Source: Muricea muricata
Taxonomy: Eukaryota; Cnidaria; Anthozoa; Malacalcyonacea; Plexauridae
Direction: 5' to 3'
Assembly (NCBI GenBank): GCA_963855995.1
Contig: OY979717.1
Coordinates: forward strand, 43,486,107 to 43,550,106
Length of the DNA: 64,000 nt
Below the pieces are notes generated by a model that saw only the letters and a program-made list of their open reading frames with translations, made no database searches and was not told where the DNA came from. Shown piece by piece: positions 42,877 to 51,176 of the stretch. Position numbers and translations under genes: made by a program. Positions within the stretch are counted from its first letter, which is position 1, and each line of letters begins with the position of its first letter.

Positions 42877-43093
42877 TCTTTATTAATAAAATTTTGAAAC
42901 GTTTTAATAGTTATTTCCTTTTATAACTTACAATAAATTTTTAAGAACCTTTAAGGAAAATTACAAGTAAATTTTTTACTAGTAATTTTATTGATTTCTA
43001 TCTAAGAAATTTTCTAGGTTGTTATAATTTTACTGCTTTTTATCTACAAAATTTTTGAACAAGAATGCAGTAGATTTACAGTAAAAATCCTGT

Positions 43094-43324
43094 TTAAATT
43101 AAAAATTTTGAGATTAATGTCCCACCAGCGGCCGTGATTACCAGTAAAATTAGTTCCGATTCGTTCATTTTAGGTTCGGACCTCACGCTCTTTAATTCCT
43201 TACTTGCAGGACTTGCAGGACCGGTGTTTACGGGGCTTGGTACGCTACTAGGTCTAGTGTTTACGGGACTTGGTTCTTCACTAGGTTCGAAATAATTAAT
43301 CTTATCATTTTTTCCAAATCTCAT
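43094..43324 (-). CDS. Tail-anchored Polinton protein, 76 aa
   Basis: A Pro/Ser-rich polar head with a repeated SPVNTRP/SPVNTGP word, then a C-terminal hydrophobic segment (ELILLVITAAGGTLISKFLI). This is the shape of a tail-anchored membrane protein. Its start overlaps the stop of the upstream 75-aa gene (ATGA, 43321-43324), implying coupled expression. Unrecognised. Confidence 0.6.
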   Translation of the reverse strand: MRFGKNDKINYFEPSEEPSPVNTRPSSVPSPVNTGPASPASKELKSVRSEPKMNESELILLVITAAGGTLISKFLI

Positions 43325-43548
43325 ACCTTTTTCGCTAGCTTTAAAACGTTATTGTAACCGGGTATCATTTTATCGAGAATGATGAGATTGGACGGAATTA
43401 AAATAATCCCTGGAGAAATAACCATATTCAACACAACGTTCGTGTCTTTTATTGCTTTCCTCATATTTGACATCGTTACGGTATGATCGCTTTGAATGAT
43501 CGTATCGCCCACTAATTTCTTAAAGACTTCTTGCGTCTGTAGCGACAT
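43321..43548 (-). CDS. Polinton hypothetical protein, 75 aa
   Basis: Intact frame with ATG at 43548 and a hydrophobic central stretch (NVVLNMVISPGIILIPSNLI). No AATAAA precedes the start, unlike most neighbours. It is followed by the tail-anchored gene with a 4-bp overlap, so both may be translated from one transcript. Function unknown. Confidence 0.5.
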   Translation of the reverse strand: MSLQTQEVFKKLVGDTIIQSDHTVTMSNMRKAIKDTNVVLNMVISPGIILIPSNLIILDKMIPGYNNVLKLAKKV

Positions 43549-43592
43549 TGCACCACGCCCAACAATTGGCCATCGAGTGTTTGCCTGAGAAC

Positions 43593-44537
43593 CTAATACG
43601 CATAGACGAAGCTCTCAATGCTTTCCTGGAATAGTAATTGGCCTGTTTTTGTCAGCCCGTTTGATTTACTAGCAACGAATAATTTATAATCGTCTAAACC
43701 CCTGATAGTTTGTGCGCCGCGTTTCATATACGAAATACCAATTTGCCCCGTATTATTACGGCTCATCACAACCCTCGCGTCTTTAATAGTTCCTCTCGGT
43801 TGTTTCGAAACCCAATAACCTAATTGTTCCCTTCCCGAGTGGAATTCTTTTGCCCATTTGTAAACCACGGGTTTGTTATTTAGGACGGTAGTTTCTATTT
43901 CTTGCGTTATATAATTTGACATTTTACTTGGTTGCCTAATGAATCTTCTCATATGAAAGTAAAGATGATACCTAGCGATGCTCGAAATAATTTTTGGTCC
44001 GTCGTAATTGAAATGTTCTTCGCTTATTCCACACGAATACGTTGCGATGTACGCCGCAAATAACGCTGCCAAGTAAGGATTGTCTTTATAATCGTTCGAA
44101 CTCTCGTTATTCCTTATTTCGAGTTTCGGTAAATTTGCGTCGAAAAACAAATCGTCCGCCACGTAAATTTTAAACGAATTCACGTCTACGTCCGATAAGT
44201 TCTTTACGAACGGTTGAACCGTAACGGCAGTCCCCCAAATTCTCGGTGTCCAGTACAACTCTCCGGAATATAACTCCATGAACGCGTTTGTCGTAATGTC
44301 TAGGAACTGCTCGTCGCGAACCTTAAAGGAAACACTTGTCCCGGTCACATCCCCGCTTTTTGATAGGACTACATTGAAACTAAACATTTCGATGTTAGCG
44401 TTTGGGTATTTTTGTAAAAAATCATCCCGTAAACTTTTTTTTGTCGACCTTAAATTTTCCAACGCCTTGTCGAAATTTTTACCATAGTACTGTCTGTAAG
44501 ATTTTTCGTACTTTTTAAAGTTCTTTTCGAGCGTCAT
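43593..44537 (-). CDS. Polinton-conserved 314-aa protein
   Basis: ATG at 44537 follows TAAATAAAG, and the frame is intact. The product has a helical charged head, then beta-rich words (FKVRDEQFLDITTNAFMELY, VNSFKIYVADDLFFD) and a helical conserved-looking region (PYLAALFAAYIATYSCG, ARYHLYFHMRRFIRQ, KPVVYKWAKEFHSGREQLGY). I recall this protein family as a standard Polinton companion, but without function. No protease triad, Walker motif or zinc site is visible. It lies between the integrase gene and the small membrane genes. Confidence 0.6.
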   Translation of the reverse strand: MTLEKNFKKYEKSYRQYYGKNFDKALENLRSTKKSLRDDFLQKYPNANIEMFSFNVVLSKSGDVTGTSVSFKVRDEQFLDITTNAFMELYSGELYWTPRIWGTAVTVQPFVKNLSDVDVNSFKIYVADDLFFDANLPKLEIRNNESSNDYKDNPYLAALFAAYIATYSCGISEEHFNYDGPKIISSIARYHLYFHMRRFIRQPSKMSNYITQEIETTVLNNKPVVYKWAKEFHSGREQLGYWVSKQPRGTIKDARVVMSRNNTGQIGISYMKRGAQTIRGLDDYKLFVASKSNGLTKTGQLLFQESIESFVYAY

Positions 44538-44582
44538 CTTTATTTAATATCCTTAATATCTTTTATCGGGATCAACGACCGA

Positions 44583-45622
44583 CTATCGTACCCTAACCAT
44601 TTTACCAATGCCATTCCGTCTTTTTTCCCCACTACACACAAGTATTTTCTCCACTCTGTACGTTTCGTCTTTTTTATTTACGATGGATAATTCTTCTTCG
44701 TAAAATTTTCCAACGATTGGCTCTCCTTCGTGGTCCTCTAATTCGTAGACGGTCGGGTCGCCTCTCAAAACTTTTGAAATCGTAAAAATTTCTTCGGTAA
44801 AATTAGCTTCGTATCCTTTTTTAAAAACGTTTTTGTATTTACTTACTCGAACCGTATCCCCTACTCTGAATTTCGGTAAGGAAAGTTTACCAAAACCCGA
44901 ACCGAAAAGTGTAATCCATACTTCGTTTTCGTTTTTACGATTCACGTCTTTCGGTTTCATATGGATGGTCGTGTGTTTCGTATTATTATAATTTCCAACG
45001 AGCTCGTCTAAAACACTAATCCAATTGTAAGTCCCCTTGCTATAAAAATATTTCCACATTGCGGTTTTTAAAGTTCTATTAAACCTTTCGACGATCGTGG
45101 CTTTCTTTTCAGACTTTGTAGAAAAATAATTACACCAACGTTATAAAATTCTTTTCCTTCATCGAATTGAACGAGGTTTGGATATTTTCCAAATCTCCCT
45201 TTAAAATTTTTAAGTAATTTCTTAACGGCTTCCGTCATATTTTTAACGTCTTTCCTGTAAACGGGAATGGTAAACGCGTATCGACTTAGATTTTCAACTG
45301 CTGTTAAAATCCAACGATATCCTTTGTTTTTATTTGCGTATTTCCCCATATCAACCAAATCCATTTGCATTTGATCTGCGAGGTTTTTCACAAAAGTTTT
45401 TCGAAATTTATGTTTTCTAATCACGGGTTTGTATCTCGTGTACGTGTCCTGAGTTATTAACCATTCTTTAACGAGTTTTCGACTTACTTTTAATCCATCC
45501 TCTCTTGCTTTTTGATATAATTTTTCGGCAGATCGATAACCCGTTTCCGGATCGTAATATATATCTCTTAAACCTTGTTCGATAGCGAATTCCTTATCGC
45601 TAATTTCGTTTTGTTTTGGCAT
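44583..45622 (-). pseudogene. Polinton integrase (rve family), one frameshift
   Basis: ATG at 45622 (preceded by GAAATA) opens the N-terminal half, with the first catalytic Asp in QMDLVDMGKY and the second in LVQFDEGKEFYN. The frame then shifts at about 45120-45130 (a T-run), after which the third residue, Glu, appears in TIVERFNRTLK of the other frame. The C-terminal half (to 44583) has an SH3/chromo-like beta module (KFRVGDTVRVSKYKN). Polinton integrases insert the linear genome with a 6-bp stagger, matching the AAAATG duplication. One indel disables this copy, unless it is an assembly error in the T-run. Confidence 0.93.
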
Positions 45623-45657
45623 TTATTTCAAATAATTTGGATGACCCAACGATATAC

Positions 45658-45737
45658 GAAGCTCCGTGAATCACGGAGCTTCATTAAACGTTGTGTGTGG
45701 TACAACATTAATGGAGGGAGCCCTGAATCAGGGCTCC
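45658..45737. terminator. Two strong hairpins between integrase and capsid-associated gene
   Basis: GAAGCTCCGTGAATCACGGAGCTTC (45658-45682, 11-bp stem) and GGAGCCCTGAATCAGGGCTCC (45717-45737, 9-bp stem) share the TGAATCA-type loop. They lie upstream of the integrase start and downstream of the 218-aa gene's stop (45756). They may end transcription or protect RNA ends. Confidence 0.55.
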
Positions 45738-45755
45738 CCCTTAAATCGTTTGGAA

Positions 45756-46412
45756 TCAATTTATATACAATTCGAGTAACAAACTCATATCAACCTTATC
45801 TTCAATGTTCGTATCGACATCAAATAATATCCTGTTAAATTGACCGTTGGTAATTTTAACGCTGCTATTGATACCTTTAAATTGGGTAACCGTGGAATTT
45901 AAAAGCTGATCCGACGGTATCGGAAGCGTGGCTAACGCACAACTCCAGTGACCGTCCGTATCGATATTCCCCACCGTTTTTACGATATTACAATTAATAT
46001 TCACGTACCTGAGACCCTTGTTTACGTCTACTACGCTCGGCGAGGTTTTCCACGTTCCGCTGTTTACGATTTCGTTTTCGGGGAAACCTAATAATTTTCC
46101 AAACTTTTTAAGATTTAAATTTTGCGATTCCGAATAGATTTTACACGTGTTATTGTGTTCGTTAGCTTCCAATTTTATCGATTGCTTCCCGAGTTTTTCC
46201 TCGATCATATCGAATGTCCAGTAACCCTCCTCGAAGGGAACCTTTGTCGTCCCACGCATAACGTGATCGTTTTTATTGGTAATGACGTTTTTGTAATTCC
46301 AATAGACGGCCGCATTTTTTAACGTCATTAAGGACCCCGCAGGTTTTATTATACAAGTGTCGAAACGGAGTTCCTTTTCATTGTTCTCAATGAATACGTT
46401 TATTTTACTCAT
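45756..46412 (-). CDS. Probable minor capsid or fibre-associated protein, 218 aa
   Basis: Intact frame from ATG 46412 (ATAAAGATAA before it). The layout is beta-rich: INVFIENNEKELRFDTCIIK, KNAAVYWNYKNVI, then PFEEGYWTFDMIEEKL and LGFPENEI, ending KVDMSLLLELYIN. The GYWTFDMIE...LGF pattern recurs in cnidarian Polinton proteins that I take to be the minor capsid (penton-type) component, but I cannot verify a single jelly roll. It starts 20 bp from the divergent plus-strand gene at 46433, so both share a promoter region. Confidence 0.5.
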   Translation of the reverse strand: MSKINVFIENNEKELRFDTCIIKPAGSLMTLKNAAVYWNYKNVITNKNDHVMRGTTKVPFEEGYWTFDMIEEKLGKQSIKLEANEHNNTCKIYSESQNLNLKKFGKLLGFPENEIVNSGTWKTSPSVVDVNKGLRYVNINCNIVKTVGNIDTDGHWSCALATLPIPSDQLLNSTVTQFKGINSSVKITNGQFNRILFDVDTNIEDKVDMSLLLELYIN

Positions 46413-46432
46413 TTATCTTTATAAAATAAAAA
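46413..46432. promoter_or_regulatory. 20-bp divergent promoter at the element's turning point
   Basis: Start codons at 46412 (minus) and 46433 (plus) are separated by TTATCTTTATAAAATAAAAA. Nearly all genes left of it run minus and nearly all right of it run plus. Both sides carry the AAATA/AATAA start context. Confidence 0.65.
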
Positions 46433-47644
46433 ATGGAAGATGAAAACATTGAAATGAAGGACCGCGAACGATATGAGGAGGAGCAACGAAGAGTTAACGA
46501 AGAAGAGAAACTAGTTTTTTCGACGACAGGAGACCCGGTGATGAAAGCATTCTCATTATCGACGGTTCGAATCCGGTTTTTACAAGGGTGGATGCCGATA
46601 GACCATCGGCATCCGAAATCCCTAATGTGAGACGTGATGTCGGTGTTATGAGAAGACATATCATTCACGACATGAAACAGTTTTTAAAAAAAGGACTTGG
46701 ACTTACAATTAATAAAGGGGATGGGCCAAATTCGACGAAAATATACGATAAGGTAAGATTTACGACCGACAAGGATAATAAGATAATGGTGCCACGTACA
46801 AAGGTAAAAAAATCTTAATTTTAAAAGATGGGAAACTTATATACTCGGCGGATAAAACGAAAGCACCGCTCGTTAACGAATTTAAGGAATTACTTAAAAG
46901 GGCAGACGCCGAACATCAAAAAACACCAACTCCCATAGCCGAAAAACGTGCCGGAGTCGACCTTCCACAAAACGTCATGAATGACATTATTGGGAATGTG
47001 AACGATTGAATAGCGGAATAGATTCCAGCACGGAAATAACGGCTAACGAGTTAAGAGAATTAAGGGGCACGTTATACGCAAGAGAGGGAGGTGAAGAAAG
47101 AATTAAAGCCTTGGGTATCGAAATGGAACGTTGGAAAAAGGAGTCGGATAAAGCAAAAGCCGAAGGAAAAAATAATAAAGCCTTACTTTACGATGCAATG
47201 AGAAAAGCTGCAGAATTAAAAGCCGATAAAATAAGATTAAAACTTAATCAAAAACCCGTGAGCGAGGAAGTTCTAAGTATGATAGAAGAAGAAACCGATG
47301 TCAACGATTTGACCAGATTAGAAAAATTTAAGAAGTGGGCTAGGGAAAATGTCGTTGGTGTGTCTGCAATCGCAATATCCATAGCAGGAATAGTTACCGC
47401 AGCCGTTATGGGTGCAAGAAGCGCTGTAAAAAAAGGTGGTAAAGCCTTAGGTAAATTCGCTAAGGGTGTTTCAAAAGTATTTAAAAAACTCGGTCCGTTA
47501 TTTTCCGCATTAGGAACGCTCTTATCAAAAATGATTTTGGCAGGCAGTCAGGGACTTTTGTGGTTGTCTCAAAATTTATGGGTTTTGTTCCTAATAATAA
47601 CCTCTATCGTTTACAACGAATATAGAAGAAAAAGAAGAAGATAA
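46433..47644 (+). pseudogene. Polinton-specific protein with C-terminal membrane helix, two frameshifts
   Basis: ATG at 46433 opens an acidic helical head. The coherent product then moves to another frame (about 46590-47000, KLIYSADKTKAPLVNEFKEL), and again to a third section from about 47006 (that codon is TTG, not a start). This section has a long charged helix (GGEERIKALGIEMERWKKES), a hydrophobic stretch (VVGVSAIAISIAGIVTAAVM) and the tail GLLWLSQNLWVLFLIITSIV followed by RRKRRR. This head-helix-membrane plan, with SQNLW near the end, is familiar from other cnidarian Polintons. It may act in virion membrane interaction. Two indels break it. Confidence 0.7.
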
Positions 47645-47648
47645 ATAA

Positions 47649-47978
47649 ATGGATATTGTTAAAATTTTTTCCGTTCAACACGATGCGTTTTTAAACGAAC
47701 TCGTACGATTATTCCCATACAAAATAGAAATACGACTTTTAACCTCTTACGTTGCCACGTTCACACACGAATACTTACTGGAAGAAGGATCAAAACTTTT
47801 GAACGACCAGGTGGAATCATCCATTTCAAACAGGGATGTTGAAGGACTCGTTTACCTAGTTCCAGACAATCACAAATCAACCGTACGATCGCTCGTAAAC
47901 GAATTAACCAACAACAATTTAAAACTCTTATGGGATTGGATTGATTTTTTCATAAAAATATCTAAACTATATAAATAA
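47649..47978 (+). CDS. Polinton hypothetical protein, 109 aa
   Basis: ATG at 47649 follows GATAAATAA, 4 bp after the preceding stop. The product is helical and soluble (HDAFLNELVRLFPYKIEIR, LLWDWIDFFIKISKLYK). No motif recognised. It is placed between the membrane-helix protein and the major capsid gene, so a structural or assembly role is plausible only by context. Confidence 0.6.
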   Translation: MDIVKIFSVQHDAFLNELVRLFPYKIEIRLLTSYVATFTHEYLLEEGSKLLNDQVESSISNRDVEGLVYLVPDNHKSTVRSLVNELTNNNLKLLWDWIDFFIKISKLYK

Positions 47979-47988
47979 AGAGTCAAAT

Positions 47989-49230
47989 ATGCTTACAGAA
48001 AAGAAATTAGGAGAAAGAATGGAAAGCCTCGATCCATAATTTTCAAGATACAAGGATGCGAAGATTATGGGAAAAAGACTTTTTACCGAAGTAACGTTCA
48101 ATCCAAGCGTTATCAACCCTGGGGAATCCGTTTACATTTCAATCCCAACCCTCGGAGCGAATATGTGCCTAGTCCCAGACACCTTTTTCCTAACCGCAAA
48201 GTTCAAGAGCAAAAACACAAAGTCCTGGTTCCTGAATAATCTTGGAAGGCTTTTGGTGAAACAGTTACAAGTTATGGTTGGGAGCCGAGAAGCTTGCTAC
48301 ACGAACGACCAGGAAAGTTTGTATTCCGTATACAAAGATCTGTGGTTACCAGTCGATCGAAGGAACAATATGGTAGACGTGGGTATTATGAACGAAAACA
48401 CCAGAAAACTAATATCAGAAGACGATAGCGCCGATAAATCCGTTGTTGCTGACAAAACCGTTGTCGACGTCTTCGATGGTCGGGTAAGAATTAAACTCGG
48501 AAAAATCCTAAACGATCACGGGTTATACGCACCTCTTGATGCCGGTAACATCATTAAATACAAGTTAATTTTCCCAAAAGCAGACGAAATTATGGTTGCA
48601 CAAAGCAGTCAAAAAGTTGCAGGGTACACGTTAGAAGACGTCAGGTTAGAATACTCATCGATAGAAAATCCCGACGTGTACAACAAAGCCTTGAATAGCT
48701 TTCAGAGTCGAACGCTCGTCTTCGAAGACGTGACTTTCATCGATGAAGAAAGCTGGGGGAAGGACACAACGATCATCAACAAAACAATCAATTTACCGTG
48801 CTCGTCGATGAAACACATCGTAATGCTTTTCAGAAAGAAAACACTTACGGATAGCAAAGAATACGTTTACCCAAAAATCAAGAGAGTGGATGTTACCATC
48901 GAGGGTAACCCAAACTCCGTTTACAGCCAAGGACTGGTCAAATCAAAATTATTCGAGGAAGCAAGAAAAGTTTTCCTAAACTATGAAACAGATACCCTTT
49001 CCCTAACCGACTTCTTCGCAAAAGACAAGTTCGCCCTAGTTATCGAATTGCGGACTTACCCGGATAACGACGTTTCCGGTGACGGAAGAAAGATCCTGAA
49101 CACCCAAAATGGGATCACACTCGGTATCAAAAAGGATAGAACATCAGAAGACATCGTGTGTAATACTTTTGTTGTGTCTGACAGGTATCTAAACTTCGTC
49201 AATATGATGTTCCGAAATCTCGAAATATAA
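47989..49230 (+). pseudogene. mcp: Major capsid protein (double jelly roll), early in-frame stop
   Basis: The likely native ATG is 47989 (preceded by ATAAATAAAGAGTCAAAT). Sixteen codons later an in-frame TAA stands at 48037-48039, and the frame then stays open from there to 49230. An internal ATG at 48067 would give a 387-aa product. The sequence FNPSVINPGESVYISIPTLG, NNLGRLLVKQLQV, DHGLYAPLDAG and the YL/NFVN tail match the Polinton/adintovirus-type double-jelly-roll capsid protein. Loss of about 26 residues would leave both barrels, so the stop may be tolerated through re-initiation. Assembly: trimers forming icosahedral capsids. Confidence 0.9.
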
Positions 49231-49234
49231 ATAA

Positions 49235-49831
49235 ATGAAATTTGAAACACCATTAAATATGATTATCGTCGGGGTGACAGGTTGTGGGAAAACTTACTAC
49301 CTTCTTAAAATGTTAGAAAACGATTACAAAGGTCATTTTGAATACATTTTCCTAATTTGTCCAACGTATTTGTGGAACAAAACGTACCAGGAATGGAAAT
49401 ATAAAGACGATAAAAAATTTTTTCCAATCCCCTGTGACCAAGACGATGTAGAAAATTTTCTAAAATTCGTTACGCACTATTACAAAGACACGAACAGTTT
49501 AATCATTCTCGACGATTGTGCAAGCAGTCAATACGTTCGATCGAGCGAAATCGTAAGACTTGCCTTTTCGGCAAGACATTACGGATTCAGTACAATTATC
49601 ATTACCCAACAATTAACATCGATCACAAAACCGTACAGAACCAACACACAGATCTTGATCACGTTCTACAACCCTGATAAGAACGATATGAAAACGTTAT
49701 TAGAAGAGTCCGTCGATGGTACCGAAGAAGAATACCGTGAAATCAAAGATAGTCTTAAGAAAAACGAATATTCCACGCTCGAAGTGTACCGTCGCTCTCC
49801 CTGGGGACATAGAATTGTGTACTCATCATAA
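49235..49831 (+). CDS. FtsK/HerA-type genome-packaging ATPase, 198 aa
   Basis: ATG at 49235 follows TATAAATAA. Walker A is GVTGCGKT (residues 13-20) and Walker B SLIILDD (88-94). A downstream ITQQLTSI segment fits the sensor region of this family. The length is typical of Polinton and virophage A32-like ATPases. It pumps DNA into preformed capsids. The frame is intact and starts 4 bp after the capsid gene's stop, so they are co-transcribed. Confidence 0.93.
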   Translation: MKFETPLNMIIVGVTGCGKTYYLLKMLENDYKGHFEYIFLICPTYLWNKTYQEWKYKDDKKFFPIPCDQDDVENFLKFVTHYYKDTNSLIILDDCASSQYVRSSEIVRLAFSARHYGFSTIIITQQLTSITKPYRTNTQILITFYNPDKNDMKTLLEESVDGTEEEYREIKDSLKKNEYSTLEVYRRSPWGHRIVYSS

Positions 49832-49837
49832 TAATAA

Positions 49838-50316
49838 ATGAGCTCTGAAAATATTAATTTCCCAGACGTAAACTTTGAAATCCCCGAAGAAACTCCTGGT
49901 GATGACGACTTACGCGAGAAACTTATTTCGTTAGCCGAAAAAGGAAAAATAAACTACTCGCCAAAATATATACAAAAAGCAAACCGAGATGCTTTGGAAA
50001 AAATTAAAATAAAATACGATAGAAAAATTACCGAAAAGTCATCCAAAATGGTTTCGAATTACTCGTTTCCAAACTCTCGGACATACTGGAAAAAACCACC
50101 CTAATCGAAAGTTCGTCCGAATTAAAACAGAAATTAGATGAAAACGAATTGTTTAAAGAAGAATTCACCGAATTGATAAACGATGAATTAATGCCTTACA
50201 TCCCTAAAATCGGATTGGTAAGCGGCGGTGTAACCGTTGTCGAAGAAATAATAAAAAAACGTATGGGAAAACAAGGCGAAATGGGGGAACCTCCTGACGT
50301 CGATCTGGACTCCTAA
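49838..50316 (+). pseudogene. Polinton acidic coiled-coil protein, one frameshift
   Basis: ATG at 49838 after AATAATAA. The head is acidic (FPDVNFEIPEETPGDDDLRE) and the body basic-helical. The frame closes at 50104, but another frame continues the helix (SKLSDILEKTTLIESSSELK, ELMPYIPKIGLVSGGVTVVE) to TAA at 50314-50316. The shift is at about 50045-50065. Seven bases separate it from the ATPase, so it belongs to the late structural run. Unrecognised; a scaffold or core protein is possible. Confidence 0.6.
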
Positions 50317-50322
50317 ATTGTT

Positions 50323-50352
50323 TTTTTCATATACGATTACGTATATGAAAAA
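50323..50352. terminator. Hairpin between convergent genes
   Basis: TTTTTCATATACG-ATTA-CGTATATGAAAAA forms a 13-bp perfect stem with T/A flanks on both sides. It lies between the plus gene ending 50316 and the minus gene ending 50355, as expected for a bidirectional terminator. Confidence 0.7.
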
Positions 50353-50354
50353 AT

Positions 50355-50753
50355 TTAAAGTCCCGGGTAAAGTGGCGGTGCGGACGGTTGTTGATTTTGG
50401 AAATATTCTCTCACCGTCTTCTTCTTTGCAAGCTCAGATTCGACGCCCTTTAATTCACCCTTCCCAGCTTTAGTTTTCTTTTTACCTTCTTTTACCTTCT
50501 TTAACGATTTAATCGTCCCCTTACCCCCCTCCAATACCACAACCAACCCACCAAGCACCGCAAGCACTATTGCGGAAGGGAATACTATGGCCACCGCTAC
50601 ACCACCACCAATAAAAATTAATTTCAATAACGTTTTCCCAACCAACTTTAATTTCTTCCTTCTAGAATTCCCTTTCATTTTCGATAACTCCGTCGTTAAT
50701 TCTTCTTTTAATTCCGTAAGTTCCTCTTCTATGAAATTAATAATTTGATCCAT
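50355..50753 (-). CDS. Membrane protein with overlapping PSAP and PPxY late domains
   Basis: ATG at 50753 after AATAAAG; the frame is intact (132 aa). A helical Glu/Lys head precedes a basic stretch (NSRRKKLKL), then one long hydrophobic region (KLIFIGGGVAVAIVFPSAIV to LGGLVVVLEGG, about residues 43-77), and a Lys-rich region. The final residues are QPSAPPLYPGL: PSAP at 123-126 and PPLY at 126-129, sharing the proline. In retroviruses and other enveloped viruses PSAP recruits TSG101 and PPxY recruits NEDD4-family ligases. Adenovirus protein VI, a membrane-lytic capsid protein, also carries PPxY. A similar entry, traffic or budding role is inference from these motifs. Confidence 0.75.
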   Translation of the reverse strand: MDQIINFIEEELTELKEELTTELSKMKGNSRRKKLKLVGKTLLKLIFIGGGVAVAIVFPSAIVLAVLGGLVVVLEGGKGTIKSLKKVKEGKKKTKAGKGELKGVESELAKKKTVREYFQNQQPSAPPLYPGL

Positions 50754-50772
50754 CTTTATTTATTATAATAAA

Positions 50773-50907
50773 ATGATGGTAGAAAATATATTTGAAATTG
50801 GGGTTTGTGTACTTATTAGCTCTCTTATCGTTTACGGAAAGGATATAATGAAATGGGTCTCAAAACCTCGTGAAACACCAGATATTGACTTGGGCAATAA
50901 TAAATAA
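50773..50907 (+). CDS. 44-aa membrane peptide
   Basis: A tiny intact frame (ATG 50773, TAA 50905-50907) divergent from the late-domain gene by 19 bp. A hydrophobic segment ([14 protein letters not shown]) is followed by a polar tail ending [14 protein letters not shown] precedes the start and TAAATAA follows it, 5 bp before the next gene. Likely a small virion membrane component; unrecognised. Confidence 0.5.
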   Translation: MMVENIFEIGVCVLISSLIVYGKDIMKWVSKPRETPDIDLGNNK

Positions 50908-50912
50908 ACAAG

Positions 50913-51176
50913 ATGATACATATTCTAGGTTACGGAATCGGACTATACATTTTAAAAAATATTTTAACAACCAATGGACCACCCGGTCCACAAGGCCCGC
51001 CAGGATTACAAGGAATTAAAGGCGATAGGGGAGACCAAGGATTACAAGGACCACTTGGGCCAAGACGACCCGCCAATTTTAAAGGACTTAGTAAAACGAT
51101 ATTGAACAAGGGGGAACAAAAAAGCGGAAGCGTCCTGGAAAACATAATGGCGAAAAGGTCTACAAATAAACAATGA
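50913..51176 (+). CDS. Membrane-anchored collagen-like protein, 87 aa
   Basis: ATG at 50913. A short hydrophobic head ([17 protein letters not shown]) is followed by Gly-X-Y triplets ([20 protein letters not shown], then GLQGPLGP, about residues 22-50) and a basic tail. This is a short collagen stalk behind a signal anchor. Its stop overlaps the fibre gene's start (ATGA, 51173-51176), implying coupled translation. It may link the trimeric fibre to a membrane or capsid. Collagen-like fibre proteins are known from phages, giant viruses and some Polintons. Confidence 0.75.
   Translation: MIHILGYGIGLYILKNILTTNGPPGPQGPPGLQGIKGDRGDQGLQGPLGPRRPANFKGLSKTILNKGEQKSGSVLENIMAKRSTNKQ

Noticed and set aside
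43593-44537. 314-aa Polinton protein as the missing adenain protease
   Set aside because: No His-Asp/Glu-Gln-Cys order could be found, and the fold-suggestive words do not match that family.
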